DNA of 49,502 bases from Fibrobacter sp. GTDB taxonomy: Bacteria; Fibrobacterota; Fibrobacteria; Fibrobacterales; Fibrobacteraceae. The position numbers and the translations under genes were made by a program. Numbering within the stretch: position 1 is the stretch's first letter; every line of letters starts with the position of its first letter. The notes beneath the pieces are model-generated. The model was not told the DNA's origin and did no database searches. It was given only the letters and a program-made list of their open reading frames with translations. Below, in pieces: positions 7,709 to 16,464 of this stretch. The stretch is from positions 1-49,502 of the forward strand of contig JAFVTX010000004.1 of the NCBI GenBank assembly GCA_017503015.1. The letters run 5' to 3'.

Positions 7709-10700
7709 ATGTCTGAAGAAATGATTGAACAGACTGAAAATACTGGCGATATTTCCATACATCTCGCCGCTCCGGACCTGATCCGTTATTGGTCGTATGG
7801 TGAAGTGACCAAGCCGGAAACCATCAACTACCGCTCCTTCAAGCCCGAACGCGACGGTCTTTTCTGCGAAAAGATTTTCGGACCTGTCAAGAACTGGGAA
7901 TGTAACTGCGGCAAGTTCAAGCGCGTGCGCTACAAGGGCGTTATCTGCGACCGTTGCGGCGTGGAAGTGACCCACTCCAAGGTGCGTCGCGAACGCATGG
8001 GTCATATCGAGCTCTCCATTCCTCTGGCCCACACCTGGTTCGTGAAAAACCAGCCCTGTGTCATCGGTGCTCTTTTGAACCTGAACACCAAGGACCTGGA
8101 ACACGTCATTTACTACGAAAAGTACGTGGTGATCGACCCGGGTGACACCGACCTGGAAGAACGTTCCCTCATCGACGAAACCCAGTATCAGGACCTGGTT
8201 GCCGAAGGCCGTAAGTTTGACGCCAAGATGGGCGCTTCTGCCATCAAGCAGTTGCTGGACCGCCTTGACCTGACCAAGCTTTCCGAAGAACTCCGCCTGC
8301 AGGCCACCTCCAAGTCCAAGACCAAGCGCGACGAATCCGTAAAGCGCTTAAAGATTGTGGAAGCTTTCAAGAAATCCCAGATGGAAAGCTTCCGTAGCTA
8401 CTACAACAACCCCGATGGCTCCAGGGATTCTGGCAAGGCTTGGCTCAAGGGCCTCGCCGAGGCCGTGGCCGAATTCAAGGCCGACTACGAATCCAAGCAC
8501 GACAATTTTGTGCTGGCCGACGCCTACGAGGAATTCCGCAGCAAGTACAAGAACGAAGCCAAGTTGCTGGCCAACCAGCCTTCTTGGATGATTCTCGACG
8601 TGCTTCCGGTGATTCCGCCTGATCTGCGTCCCCTGGTTCCGCTGGAAGGCGGCCGTTTTGCCACCTCCGACCTGAACGAGCTTTACCGCCGTGTCATCAA
8701 CCGTAACAACCGCTTGAAAAAGTTGATCGACATCCGTGCTCCTAACGTGATTTTGTGCAACGAAAAGCGCATGCTGCAAGAGGCCGTGGACCAGCTGTTC
8801 GACAGCGGTCGCCGCAGTGCCCGTGCAGGTGGCGCCCGTCCGCTGAAGAGCCTCGCCGAACTGTTGAAGGGTAAGCAGGGCCGCTTCCGTATGAACCTTC
8901 TCGGTAAGCGTGTGGACTACTCCGGCCGTTCCGTCATTGTGGTGGGCCCGGAACTGAAGATGCACCAGTGCGGTCTTCCGAAGCGCATGGCTTTGGAACT
9001 GTACAAGCCCTTTATTATCCAGCGCCTTGAAGAAGACGGTATCGTCTATACCCTCAAGTCCGCCAAGAAGTACGTGGACGCCGAACGCCCCGAAGTGTGG
9101 GATATTCTCGAAGAAATCATCGAGGACCACCCGGTGATGCTGAACCGCGCCCCGACGCTGCACCGCTTGGGTATCCAGGCCTTCTATCCGAAACTGATCG
9201 AAGGTAATGCCATCCGCCTGCACCCCCTCGTCTGTACCGCTTTCAACGCGGACTTCGATGGTGACCAGATGGCCGTGCACCTCCCGCTGTCTTTCGAGAC
9301 CCAGCTGGAATGCCGCGTGCTCATGCTTTCTTCCAACAACATCCTGCACCCCGCTTCCGGTCAGCCTATCGCTGTGCCGGGCCAGGACATCGTGCTCGGT
9401 CTGTACTATCTGACCAAGCCCCGTCCGGGTCGCAAGGGCGAAGGCATGCACTTCTACGACCCCGCCGAAGCTGTTCGTGCTTACGAAAACGGTGTCGTCG
9501 ATCTGAACGCCATCGTTTACCTGCGTCTCCCCGCCGGTCGCAAGATTTACATGGGCGCCCTGGAAAAGGATGCCGTGTGCCTGCGTGAAAGCGCCGACGA
9601 CAATGGCAATATCGAAGTCTCCGTCAAGGCCGGTGAAAAGATTAAGTTCCTCACCCTGACAGACGTGAACGTGATCAAGACCACTGTCGGCCGTATCATC
9701 TTTAACGAATTTGTTCCCAAGGAGCTGGGCTACGCCAACGAAACCTTCGGCAAGAAGGTGATTGCGAAGTCCATCGACGATCTGTACCGCCGTACCGGTA
9801 ACCGCGTGACCGTAGATTACCTGGACGACCTGAAGGCCAACGGTTACCAGTGGGCAACCCGCGCCGGTTCCTCTGTGGCTATCGCCGAAATGGTGATTCC
9901 TGAAGAGAAGCAGGCCATGCTGGATGCCGCCACCGAAAAGGTGAACCAGATCCGTGGCCTCTACGAAGACGGTGTGATTACCGACGGCGAACGCTATAAC
10001 CAGATTATTGACGTGTGGTCCCGCACCACGACGGATGTGGCCAACAAGCAGTGGGATTTGCTTTCCCGCGACCGTGACGGTTTCAACCCCGTCTACATGA
10101 TGGCCGACTCCGGTGCTCGTGGTAGCCGTGAACAGATTAAGCAGCTGTCCGGTATGCGCGGCCTGATGCAGAAGCCTATCAAGCAGCTGGGCGGTCAGGA
10201 AGTTATCGAGAACCCGATTAAGTCCTGCTTCCGCGAAGGCCTGAACGTGATGGAATACTTCATTTCGTCTCACGGTGCCCGTAAGGGTCTGGCCGATACC
10301 GCTCTGAAGACTGCTGACGCCGGTTACCTTACCCGCCGTCTCGTGGACGTGGGTCAGGACCTGGTGGTTACTGAAGCTGATTGCGGCACTACCCAGGGTA
10401 TCGAAGTCTCCGCCTTCAAGGACGGTGACGATACCGTGATTCCTCTGGAAGAACGTCTGCTGGGTCGTGCTCCGATTGAAGATATCAAGCACCCCGTGAC
10501 CGGCGAAGTGATTGTGAAAGCCGGTGAACTGGTGACCGAACGCGACCTGCCGAAGATCAGCGCTTCCGGTCTGGAACACATCACCATGCGCTCCGTGCTT
10601 ACTTGCGAATCTCGCACCGGTGTCTGCGCCAAGTGCTATGGCCGTATGCTTGCCTCTGGTCGTCCTGTTGACCTGGGCGAGGCCGTGGGTGTGCTTGCCG

Positions 10701-12139
10701 CTCAGTCTATCGGTGAACCGGGTACTCAGCTTACGTTGCGTACCTTCCACATCGGTGGTGCATCTTCCCGTCTGACTGTTGAAAACAACAAGAAGGCGAC
10801 TGTGGATGGCCGAGTGGAACTGGAACAGGTGGAAACCGTTGATCACGAAGGCCAGAAGGTGGTGGTAAGCCGCATGGGCGAACTGGTGATCTTCGATACC
10901 ACAGGTATTAACAAGGGTCGTTACCAGATTCCTTATGGCGCCATCTTGAAGGTCGCCAACAACGATTCTGTCCAGAAGGGACAGGAAATGTTCGAATGGG
11001 ATCCGTATAACAGCCCCATTATCAGTAACGTGGCCGGTACCATCAAGTTCATGGACCTGGTGGAAAACGCTACGTTCCGCGTCGAAAAGGACGAAGTGAC
11101 CGAAGTCGAAACCTGGATTGTCATTAGCGACAAGCGCGGCAAGCGCCGCCCCGCTATCAGCATCGTGGATGCGGGCAACAACAAGGTCGGTCACTTTATG
11201 CTTCCCGACGGAGCTATCTTGACTGTCAAGGACGGGGATTCCGTGACCATCGGTCAGACCGTGGCCAAGCTCCCCCGTGCCGCAGGTAAGACCCGCGATA
11301 TTACCGGTGGTCTTCCCCGCGTGGCCGAACTCTTCGAAGCTCGCTGCCCGAAGAACAAGGCCTTTATCGCTCCTATGGACGGTCTCGTTTCTTACGGCGA
11401 CGATGTCCGTGGAAACCAGAAGGTTATTATTCAGATGGACGACAAGAAGGAGGAAGTGCTGGTTCCCCATGGCGTGCATCTGGCGGTCAATGAAGGTGAC
11501 CGTGTCCGTGCTGGTCAGAAGATTAGCGAAGGTAGCGTGGACCCCCACGATATCCTCGACGTTCTTGGACCCGAAGATGTCCAGCGCCATTTGGTGAACG
11601 AAATCCAGGCCGTTTATCGCCTGCAAGGTGTGGCTATCGCAGATAAGCACATCGAATGTATCGTGCGCCAGATGATGCGTAAGGTTCGCATCGAGGATTC
11701 CGGGGACTCTGAACTGCTTCCGGGCGAAGAAATCTCCAAGGCACGTCTTCGCGCCATCAACGACCAGTTGATTGCGGCTGGCAAGACGCCGGCGACCTTT
11801 ACGCCGATGCTCCTTGGTATCACGAAGGCTTCCCTCGCGACAGACAGCTTCATCTCTGCCTGCTCGTTCCAGGAAACCACCAAGATCCTTACCCGCGCCT
11901 CCATCGAAGGAAGCGTGGACCCGCTCATGGGCCTTAAGGAAAACGTGATTATGGGTCGTCTGATTCCGTGCGGAACCGGTGCCCGCCACCTGAGGAACGT
12001 CCAGGTGGTCGATGCCGATGCCGAAATGGAAGAAAGGAAACGCTTGCAAGCGGTACAGGCCGAACACTACAGCACCGATAGCGCCATCCAGATGCTGGAT
12101 AACGAAATCGGCATTTCCGACGAGGAAGAAGGCGAGTAA
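7709..12139 (+). CDS. rpoC: DNA-directed RNA polymerase subunit beta'
   Basis: This 1476-aa subunit holds the polymerase active site. The catalytic Mg motif NADFDGDQMAVH is at residues 513-524 (D515, D517, D519). The N-terminal zinc site is C65/C67/C80/C83. The second zinc site ends in CESRTGVCAKC from C966. The bridge/trigger-helix region includes GSRGSREQIKQLSGMRGLM-like sequence. ATG 7709 (MSEEMIEQTEN) is chosen over an in-frame ATG at 7679 inside rpoB, because GGAGATAG precedes it at about 7697. The protein is slightly longer than E. coli RpoC (1407). Confidence 0.98.
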   Translation: MSEEMIEQTENTGDISIHLAAPDLIRYWSYGEVTKPETINYRSFKPERDGLFCEKIFGPVKNWECNCGKFKRVRYKGVICDRCGVEVTHSKVRRERMGHIELSIPLAHTWFVKNQPCVIGALLNLNTKDLEHVIYYEKYVVIDPGDTDLEERSLIDETQYQDLVAEGRKFDAKMGASAIKQLLDRLDLTKLSEELRLQATSKSKTKRDESVKRLKIVEAFKKSQMESFRSYYNNPDGSRDSGKAWLKGLAEAVAEFKADYESKHDNFVLADAYEEFRSKYKNEAKLLANQPSWMILDVLPVIPPDLRPLVPLEGGRFATSDLNELYRRVINRNNRLKKLIDIRAPNVILCNEKRMLQEAVDQLFDSGRRSARAGGARPLKSLAELLKGKQGRFRMNLLGKRVDYSGRSVIVVGPELKMHQCGLPKRMALELYKPFIIQRLEEDGIVYTLKSAKKYVDAERPEVWDILEEIIEDHPVMLNRAPTLHRLGIQAFYPKLIEGNAIRLHPLVCTAFNADFDGDQMAVHLPLSFETQLECRVLMLSSNNILHPASGQPIAVPGQDIVLGLYYLTKPRPGRKGEGMHFYDPAEAVRAYENGVVDLNAIVYLRLPAGRKIYMGALEKDAVCLRESADDNGNIEVSVKAGEKIKFLTLTDVNVIKTTVGRIIFNEFVPKELGYANETFGKKVIAKSIDDLYRRTGNRVTVDYLDDLKANGYQWATRAGSSVAIAEMVIPEEKQAMLDAATEKVNQIRGLYEDGVITDGERYNQIIDVWSRTTTDVANKQWDLLSRDRDGFNPVYMMADSGARGSREQIKQLSGMRGLMQKPIKQLGGQEVIENPIKSCFREGLNVMEYFISSHGARKGLADTALKTADAGYLTRRLVDVGQDLVVTEADCGTTQGIEVSAFKDGDDTVIPLEERLLGRAPIEDIKHPVTGEVIVKAGELVTERDLPKISASGLEHITMRSVLTCESRTGVCAKCYGRMLASGRPVDLGEAVGVLAAQSIGEPGTQLTLRTFHIGGASSRLTVENNKKATVDGRVELEQVETVDHEGQKVVVSRMGELVIFDTTGINKGRYQIPYGAILKVANNDSVQKGQEMFEWDPYNSPIISNVAGTIKFMDLVENATFRVEKDEVTEVETWIVISDKRGKRRPAISIVDAGNNKVGHFMLPDGAILTVKDGDSVTIGQTVAKLPRAAGKTRDITGGLPRVAELFEARCPKNKAFIAPMDGLVSYGDDVRGNQKVIIQMDDKKEEVLVPHGVHLAVNEGDRVRAGQKISEGSVDPHDILDVLGPEDVQRHLVNEIQAVYRLQGVAIADKHIECIVRQMMRKVRIEDSGDSELLPGEEISKARLRAINDQLIAAGKTPATFTPMLLGITKASLATDSFISACSFQETTKILTRASIEGSVDPLMGLKENVIMGRLIPCGTGARHLRNVQVVDADAEMEERKRLQAVQAEHYSTDSAIQMLDNEIGISDEEEGE

Positions 12140-12152
12140 TTCGGTCCAGTAC

Positions 12153-12180
12153 TTGAAAACTTTGGAAAAAAAACTATATT
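12153..12180 (+). promoter_or_regulatory. Promoter for rpsL-rpsG
   Basis: A -35-like TTGAAA (12153-12158) and a -10-like TATATT (12175-12180) are separated by 16 bases in the rpoC-rpsL gap. The rpsL start lies 28 bases downstream of the -10 box. The boxes are seen in the sequence, but promoter activity is inferred. The same TATATT box recurs before eno and the 6S RNA candidate. Confidence 0.7.
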
Positions 12181-12207
12181 TGCACTCCAAAATCTAGGAG
12201 ATTAATA

Positions 12208-12597
12208 GTGCCTACTATTCAACAGCTCGTCCGTAACGGACGCGAACAAATCAGCAACAAGACCGCTTCCGTGGCCTTGAAGTCCTGCCCGCAAAAGCGT
12301 GGCGTCTGCACCCGTGTGTACACCAGCACCCCGAAGAAGCCGAACTCCGCTCTTCGTAAGATTGCCCGTGTGCGCTTGTCCAACAAGATGGAAGTGACCG
12401 CCTACATCCCTGGCGAAGGTCACAACCTTCAGGAACACTCCATCGTGCTCATCCGCGGTGGTCGTGTGAAGGACGTTCCCGGTGTCCGTTACCACATCAT
12501 CCGTGGCGCCCTGGATACCCAGGCCGTCAATGGCCGTCAGAACGGCCGTTCCAAGTATGGTGTCAAGAAAAAAGGTGCCGCTCCGGCCAAGAAGTAA
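12208..12597 (+). CDS. rpsL: 30S ribosomal protein S12
   Basis: This 129-aa decoding-centre protein contains [19 protein letters not shown] and [20 protein letters not shown]. The lysines at the two positions that give streptomycin resistance when mutated (in PKKPNS and GRVKD) are both present, so the wild-type state is predicted. The start codon is GTG at 12208 with AGGAG at 12196-12200. The gene starts a two-gene unit with rpsG. The fusA and tuf genes that follow in many str operons are not here. Confidence 0.97.
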   Translation: MPTIQQLVRNGREQISNKTASVALKSCPQKRGVCTRVYTSTPKKPNSALRKIARVRLSNKMEVTAYIPGEGHNLQEHSIVLIRGGRVKDVPGVRYHIIRGALDTQAVNGRQNGRSKYGVKKKGAAPAKK

Positions 12598-12608
12598 GGA
12601 AGTAGAAT

Positions 12609-13085
12609 ATGTCTAGAAGAAGAAAGGCTCTCCATCGCTCTATCCTCCCGGATCCGCGTTACAAGTCCACTCTCGTTACCGAACTGGTGGGCGTGGTGCT
12701 CAAGCAGGGCAAGAAGACCATCGCTGAACAGATTGTCTATACCGCTCTTGAAAAGCTCGGCCAGAAACTCGAAGGTCCCGAGACTCCTCTCGAGAAGTTC
12801 GAAATCTGCCTCGACAACATCAAGCCCAAGGTGGAAGTGAAGTCCCGCCGCGTGGGTGGTGCCAACTACCAGGTTCCTATGGAAGTTGCTCCGGACCGCG
12901 CCAAGGCTCTCGCTCTCCGCTGGCTCCTCGACGCTGCCCGTAGCCGCAACGAAGCCAACATGGCTGACCGCCTTGCTGCCGAACTCGTTGCTGCCAAGAA
13001 CGGTGAAGGCAACGCTGTCCGCAAGAAGAACGACACGCACAAGATGGCCGAAGCCAACAAGGCATTCGCCCACTTCCGTTTCTAA
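12609..13085 (+). CDS. rpsG: 30S ribosomal protein S7
   Basis: This 158-aa protein nucleates the 30S head on 16S rRNA. It begins MSRRRKALHRSILPDPRYKS and contains VKSRRVGGANYQVPMEV and ALRWLLDAAR. Length is typical. AAGGAAG at 12597-12603 provides the ribosome-binding site, 11 bases after rpsL. A strong terminator follows at 13115. Confidence 0.97.
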   Translation: MSRRRKALHRSILPDPRYKSTLVTELVGVVLKQGKKTIAEQIVYTALEKLGQKLEGPETPLEKFEICLDNIKPKVEVKSRRVGGANYQVPMEVAPDRAKALALRWLLDAARSRNEANMADRLAAELVAAKNGEGNAVRKKNDTHKMAEANKAFAHFRF

Positions 13086-13114
13086 TTCTTGTTTAGCACA
13101 GAATTATCCTAGAG

Positions 13115-13145
13115 AAGGGCTCGCTGTAAACAGCGAGCCTTTTCT
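13115..13145 (+). terminator. Intrinsic terminator of rpsL-rpsG
   Basis: A 12-bp stem pairs 13115-13126 with 13131-13142 around a TAAA loop (core GGCTCGCTG/CAGCGAGCC, one G-T pair), and the T-rich run continues to 13154. It separates the ribosomal block from the lipoprotein gene. Confidence 0.9.
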
Positions 13146-13179
13146 GTTGTTTTTAAATTTGAAAAAAACGCAGCTTATT

Positions 13180-13983
13180 ATGAACTTCAAGAAACTTGTC
13201 ATTGCGCGCACCCTCGGGTGCGTTGTAATCTCTTTCCTGCTGACCCTCGACGCCTGTGGCGACGATTCCAGCAGCAGTATCGGTGATGCTAAAGAGCTTG
13301 ATGGAGCTTCGCAAGAGAATTTGGTCTGTCGGGCGGAATGTGAAAAAGGCAAGATAAGGGATAATCGTGATGGACATATTTATGGGACGGTTCGTATAGG
13401 GGAACAGGTTTGGCTTTCAGAAAATCTTGTCTTTAAGGCTCATAACAGTGGTTGCTTTGATAATGATGAAAAAAATTGTAGCCAATATGGACGGCTATAT
13501 ACTTGGGCGTCGGCTATGGGACGGACCGAAGATGAATGTGGTGTTGAAAAGCTTTGTAATCAAGTAGAAGAACCATATAGAGGTATTTGCCCTGAGGGTT
13601 TCCACATTCCGAGCGTTGCTGAGTTCGAACAATTGTCTAAATATGTACGCGATTGTGGTAAGTCGGGTAACCTCTTTTTGAGTTTAGCTCACAAATTAAA
13701 CGCATCGTTGCAATATAATTCGAATGAGTATATAGATGAATTTTCATTCGGGGCTTTTTTAGGGGGATATGGATATCGTACTATGGACGATACGGCATCA
13801 ACATTGTGGCCGTCCTATTTGAAATTTATGGACCAGACGATTTTTTGGACAATAGACCAACTAGGGACGCCCAAACCTAATGTATATGCGTGGATGTGGT
13901 ACATGTTCGTCGATTCAATGGAATCTAAGTCGTCCTATGATCGCAAGGATGAAGGTTTTTCCATTAGGTGCTTGAAGGACTGA
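13180..13983 (+). CDS. FISUMP-domain lipoprotein
   Basis: This 267-aa exported protein has a signal peptide (residues 1-25) ending in a lipobox-like LDAC (C26), followed by a short GDDSSSS tether. The rest matches the Fibrobacter succinogenes major paralogous domain: DGHIYGTVRIGEQVWLSENL at about 66-85, YGRLYTWASAM, GICPEGFHIPSVAEFEQL and C-terminal FSIRCLKD. The domain family is very abundant in Fibrobacter surface proteins, and its function is unknown. ATG 13180 is chosen because it begins the signal peptide. The same frame extends upstream into rpsG, which is not credible. The gene is visibly AT-richer and uses more rare codons (ATA, AGG, AAT) than its neighbours. Confidence 0.88.
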   Translation: MNFKKLVIARTLGCVVISFLLTLDACGDDSSSSIGDAKELDGASQENLVCRAECEKGKIRDNRDGHIYGTVRIGEQVWLSENLVFKAHNSGCFDNDEKNCSQYGRLYTWASAMGRTEDECGVEKLCNQVEEPYRGICPEGFHIPSVAEFEQLSKYVRDCGKSGNLFLSLAHKLNASLQYNSNEYIDEFSFGAFLGGYGYRTMDDTASTLWPSYLKFMDQTIFWTIDQLGTPKPNVYAWMWYMFVDSMESKSSYDRKDEGFSIRCLKD

Positions 13984-14001
13984 AGACGAAATTCCTATAT
14001 T
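13972..14001 (+). promoter_or_regulatory. Promoter for eno
   Basis: TTGAAG (13972-13977), inside the last codons of the FISUMP gene, and TATATT (13996-14001) are spaced by 18 bases. They lie 41 bases before the enolase start. The boxes resemble those before rpsL. Activity is inferred. Confidence 0.6.
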
Positions 14002-14042
14002 TACAGCACAAAAATTTTCACACTAAACCAAAAGGCTAAAAA

Positions 14043-15446
14043 ATGGCTTCTAAAATTAAATCCGTTGTTGCCCGCCAGATTCTTGACTCTCGCGGCAATC
14101 CCTCTCTCGAAGTTGATGTTACCCTCGAAAACGGCGTGAAGGGTCACGCTGCTGTCCCGAGCGGTGCTTCTACCGGCGAACGCGAAGCTTGCGAACTCCG
14201 CGACGGCGACAAGAAGACCTACTGCGGCAAGGGCACGCTCACTGCTGTGAAGAACGTGAACACCAAGATCGCCAAGAAGATCATCGGCATGGACCCGGCC
14301 AAGCAGACCGAAGTCGACGACGCCATGATCGCTCTCGACGGCAACCGCATGCTCAAGAACACCCTCGGTGCAAACGCTATCCTCGGCGTTTCCATGGCAG
14401 TCTGCTGCGCCGCTGCTAACGACGCCAAGATGCCTCTCTACCAGTACATCGCCAAGCTCCATGGCACCAAGAAGCTCACGCTCCCCTGCCCGATGTGCAA
14501 CGTGATTAACGGCGGTGCCCACTCTAGCGCTCCGATTGACTTCCAGGAATTCATGATCGCTCCGGTTGGCGCCAAGACGTTCTCCAAGGGCCTCCAGATG
14601 GTCACCGAAATCTTCCACGCCCTCAAGGCCGTGCTGAAGAAGGCCGGCTTCGACACCACCGTCGGTGACGAAGGTGGCTTTGCTCCTGGCGTCTCCATCA
14701 AGCCCGCCAAGAACAAGTTCGGTTACGAAATCACTGGCGTGATGACCCTCGAAAAGGCTCTCGACGCTCTCAAGGCTGCAACCACCAATGCCGGTTACAA
14801 GTTCGGTACCGACATCAAGATCGCTCTTGACGTTGCTTCTTCTGAATTCTGCGACAAGAACACCAAGAAGGGCAAGCCGGAAACCTACACCTTCAAGAAG
14901 AGCACCAAGAAGACTGTCAAGTCTGCCGATATGGTGAAGCTCTACGAAAAGCTCATCGACAAGTACTCCATCTTCTCCATTGAAGACGGTCTCGACGAAG
15001 CTGACTGGGCTGGCTGGAAGGTCATGACCGACAAGCTCGGTGGTAAGATCAACCTCGTGGGTGACGACCTGTTCGTTACCAACCCGACCATCTTCGACGA
15101 AGGCATCAAGGCCGGTATCGCTAACGCCATCCTCATCAAGGTGAACCAGGTGGGTTCCGTGTCCGAAACTCTCGCTGCCATCAAGCGCGCTCAGAACGAA
15201 GGCTATGCTCCCATCGTTTCTCACCGCTCTGGCGAAACCGAAGACACCTTCATTGCTGACCTCGCCGTCGGTACCGCCGCTGGCCAGATCAAGACTGGTT
15301 CTCTCTCCCGTACGGACCGCGTTTGCAAGTACAACCGTCTCCTCCGCATCGAAGAAGAACTCGGCAAGGCTGCCGTGTACGCCGGTGACCCGCGCAAGGC
15401 TTGCAAGGCCCCTGCTAAGAAGGCCGCTTGCAAGAAGTGTAAGTAA
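14043..15446 (+). CDS. eno: Enolase with Lys/Cys-rich C-terminal tail
   Basis: This 467-aa enzyme interconverts 2-phosphoglycerate and phosphoenolpyruvate in glycolysis. Signatures are RQILDSRGNPSLEVDV, the mobile loop GASTGEREA, catalytic-site DEGGFAP (about residue 208), LIKVNQVGSVSET and SHRSGETEDT (about 392). The family normally ends soon after the RIEEELG helix. Here about 15 more residues follow (KACKAPAKKAACKKCK) with four cysteines. The gene is longer than the usual 425-435 aa, partly from this tail and partly from a Lys-rich insert near residues 278-296. Codon bias marks high expression. Confidence 0.97.
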   Translation: MASKIKSVVARQILDSRGNPSLEVDVTLENGVKGHAAVPSGASTGEREACELRDGDKKTYCGKGTLTAVKNVNTKIAKKIIGMDPAKQTEVDDAMIALDGNRMLKNTLGANAILGVSMAVCCAAANDAKMPLYQYIAKLHGTKKLTLPCPMCNVINGGAHSSAPIDFQEFMIAPVGAKTFSKGLQMVTEIFHALKAVLKKAGFDTTVGDEGGFAPGVSIKPAKNKFGYEITGVMTLEKALDALKAATTNAGYKFGTDIKIALDVASSEFCDKNTKKGKPETYTFKKSTKKTVKSADMVKLYEKLIDKYSIFSIEDGLDEADWAGWKVMTDKLGGKINLVGDDLFVTNPTIFDEGIKAGIANAILIKVNQVGSVSETLAAIKRAQNEGYAPIVSHRSGETEDTFIADLAVGTAAGQIKTGSLSRTDRVCKYNRLLRIEEELGKAAVYAGDPRKACKAPAKKAACKKCK

Positions 15447-15458
15447 GGCGAGTGTCGC

Positions 15459-15543
15459 AGAAACAAGTTTACTTGTTTCTATGACCGAGCCGCACGAACT
15501 GCGCTACGAAGTGGCGCCAGTGCTGCAAGAAGTAATTTCTTAA
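15459..15543 (+). repeat. Palindrome plus conserved-looking mini-ORF downstream of eno
   Basis: A perfect 9-bp hairpin (15459-15467/15472-15480, loop TTTA) is followed immediately by ATG at 15481. That ATG opens a 20-codon frame (MTEPHELRYEVAPVLQEVIS) ending in TAA at 15543. There is no ribosome-binding site, since the hairpin occupies that place. It could be a dispersed repeat unit or a decayed gene end rather than a real peptide gene. A genome-wide copy count would decide. Confidence 0.4.
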
Positions 15544-15560
15544 ACCAATAGAACTTACTG

Positions 15561-15597
15561 AAAGAGGCGTCCCTATCAGGGGACGCTTCTTTTTTTA
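15561..15597 (+). terminator. Intrinsic terminator of eno
   Basis: A 13-bp stem (15561-15573 with 15580-15592, core GCGTCCC/GGGACGC) has a 6-nt loop and runs into a tract of T residues to 15597. The A/T-rich base of the stem could allow use in both directions. Confidence 0.92.
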
Positions 15598-15621
15598 TCT
15601 TGGTGGCGGAAGGTTTCGTTT

Positions 15622-16464
15622 ATGAAAAAAGTGGACATGTGGTACAAGGCTGAAGGTTACTGCGCCGTAGAAGATTTTGAACTGGCAAGCTACCTGCTGT
15701 TTGAAGCCGGAGTGGCGACCCTCGAGGAACTGGACCCGAAGGCCGATGGCCGTACGGACTTTTGTTTTTATACCGACGACAAGGCCGAGCGGGACCGCAT
15801 TGTAGGGGAGTTCCCGCAGTACAACTGGACGCTCAGCGAGGAACCTGCCAAGGATTGGGACAAGTGGTGGCGGGACCGTGCGCAGCCTGTGTCCGTTTCT
15901 CCCCATCTGTGGGTGCGCCCGCCTTGGGTGGAATTTACGCCCGAAGACCCTGAGGCCGTTGTGCTGGAGCTGGAAGCGAAGACGGCCTTCGGTACAGGGG
16001 AACACGATACCACCAGCAGCTGCGCTGCCCTCATGGAATCGGTGAATTTCAAGGGAAAGACGGTTTTGGACATCGGTACGGGTACAGGGATTTTGGCCAT
16101 GTTTGCCCGGCGTCTGGGGGCAAAACTTGCGGTGGGTACCGAAATCGATCCGCTGACCATTCCCTGCATTGCCGAAAACTTTGAGCGGAACGGCTTTGGC
16201 ACGAGCGATTGCGTGCTCGGCTTTTTGGATGCCTTCAAGGATGGAACAAAGTTCGATGTCATCCTCTGCAACATGATCCGCAGTGAACTCTGGCCGCTCC
16301 GTGACGACATTGAAGACTTGCTTGCCCCCGGCGGTGAACTGATTATCAGCGGCCAGCTTCTGACAGAAAAGGATTATATCCTCAAGTGGTTCGAAGAGGC
16401 CGGTTTCAAGGTAAAGCAGGAACGAATCAGTACAGAGTGGTGGAGCGTGCTTGCCCACTCTTAA
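15622..16464 (+). CDS. prmA: Ribosomal protein L11 methyltransferase
   Basis: This 280-aa SAM-dependent enzyme is predicted to trimethylate L11 (rplK, at 1.2 kb). An N-terminal substrate-recognition domain (1-90) precedes the Rossmann methyltransferase. The latter has AFGTGEHDTTSS (about 121-132), SAM motif I DIGTGTGILA at 150-159, an acidic GTEIDP, and NMIRSEL from N217 at the catalytic motif. The family usually has NILA at that last position, so the match is good but not perfect. AGG of GGAAGG at about 15607-15612 serves as ribosome-binding site. The gene converges with ygiQ: the TTAA at 16461-16464 holds the stop codons of both genes. Confidence 0.9.
   Translation: MKKVDMWYKAEGYCAVEDFELASYLLFEAGVATLEELDPKADGRTDFCFYTDDKAERDRIVGEFPQYNWTLSEEPAKDWDKWWRDRAQPVSVSPHLWVRPPWVEFTPEDPEAVVLELEAKTAFGTGEHDTTSSCAALMESVNFKGKTVLDIGTGTGILAMFARRLGAKLAVGTEIDPLTIPCIAENFERNGFGTSDCVLGFLDAFKDGTKFDVILCNMIRSELWPLRDDIEDLLAPGGELIISGQLLTEKDYILKWFEEAGFKVKQERISTEWWSVLAHS

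Noticed and set aside
3430-7758. A 1442-codon open frame on the minus strand, antisense to rpoB
   Set aside because: It mirrors rpoB over its whole length. The strong codon bias of rpoB removes stops from the complementary frame, and the product has no recognisable motif or start signals.
8348-12190. A 1280-codon minus-strand frame antisense to rpoC
   Set aside because: Same codon-bias artefact as in rpoB. rpoC on the plus strand is unmistakable.
14001-15224. A 407-codon minus-strand frame antisense to eno
   Set aside because: It is the complement of a highly biased gene. Enolase motifs on the plus strand are complete.
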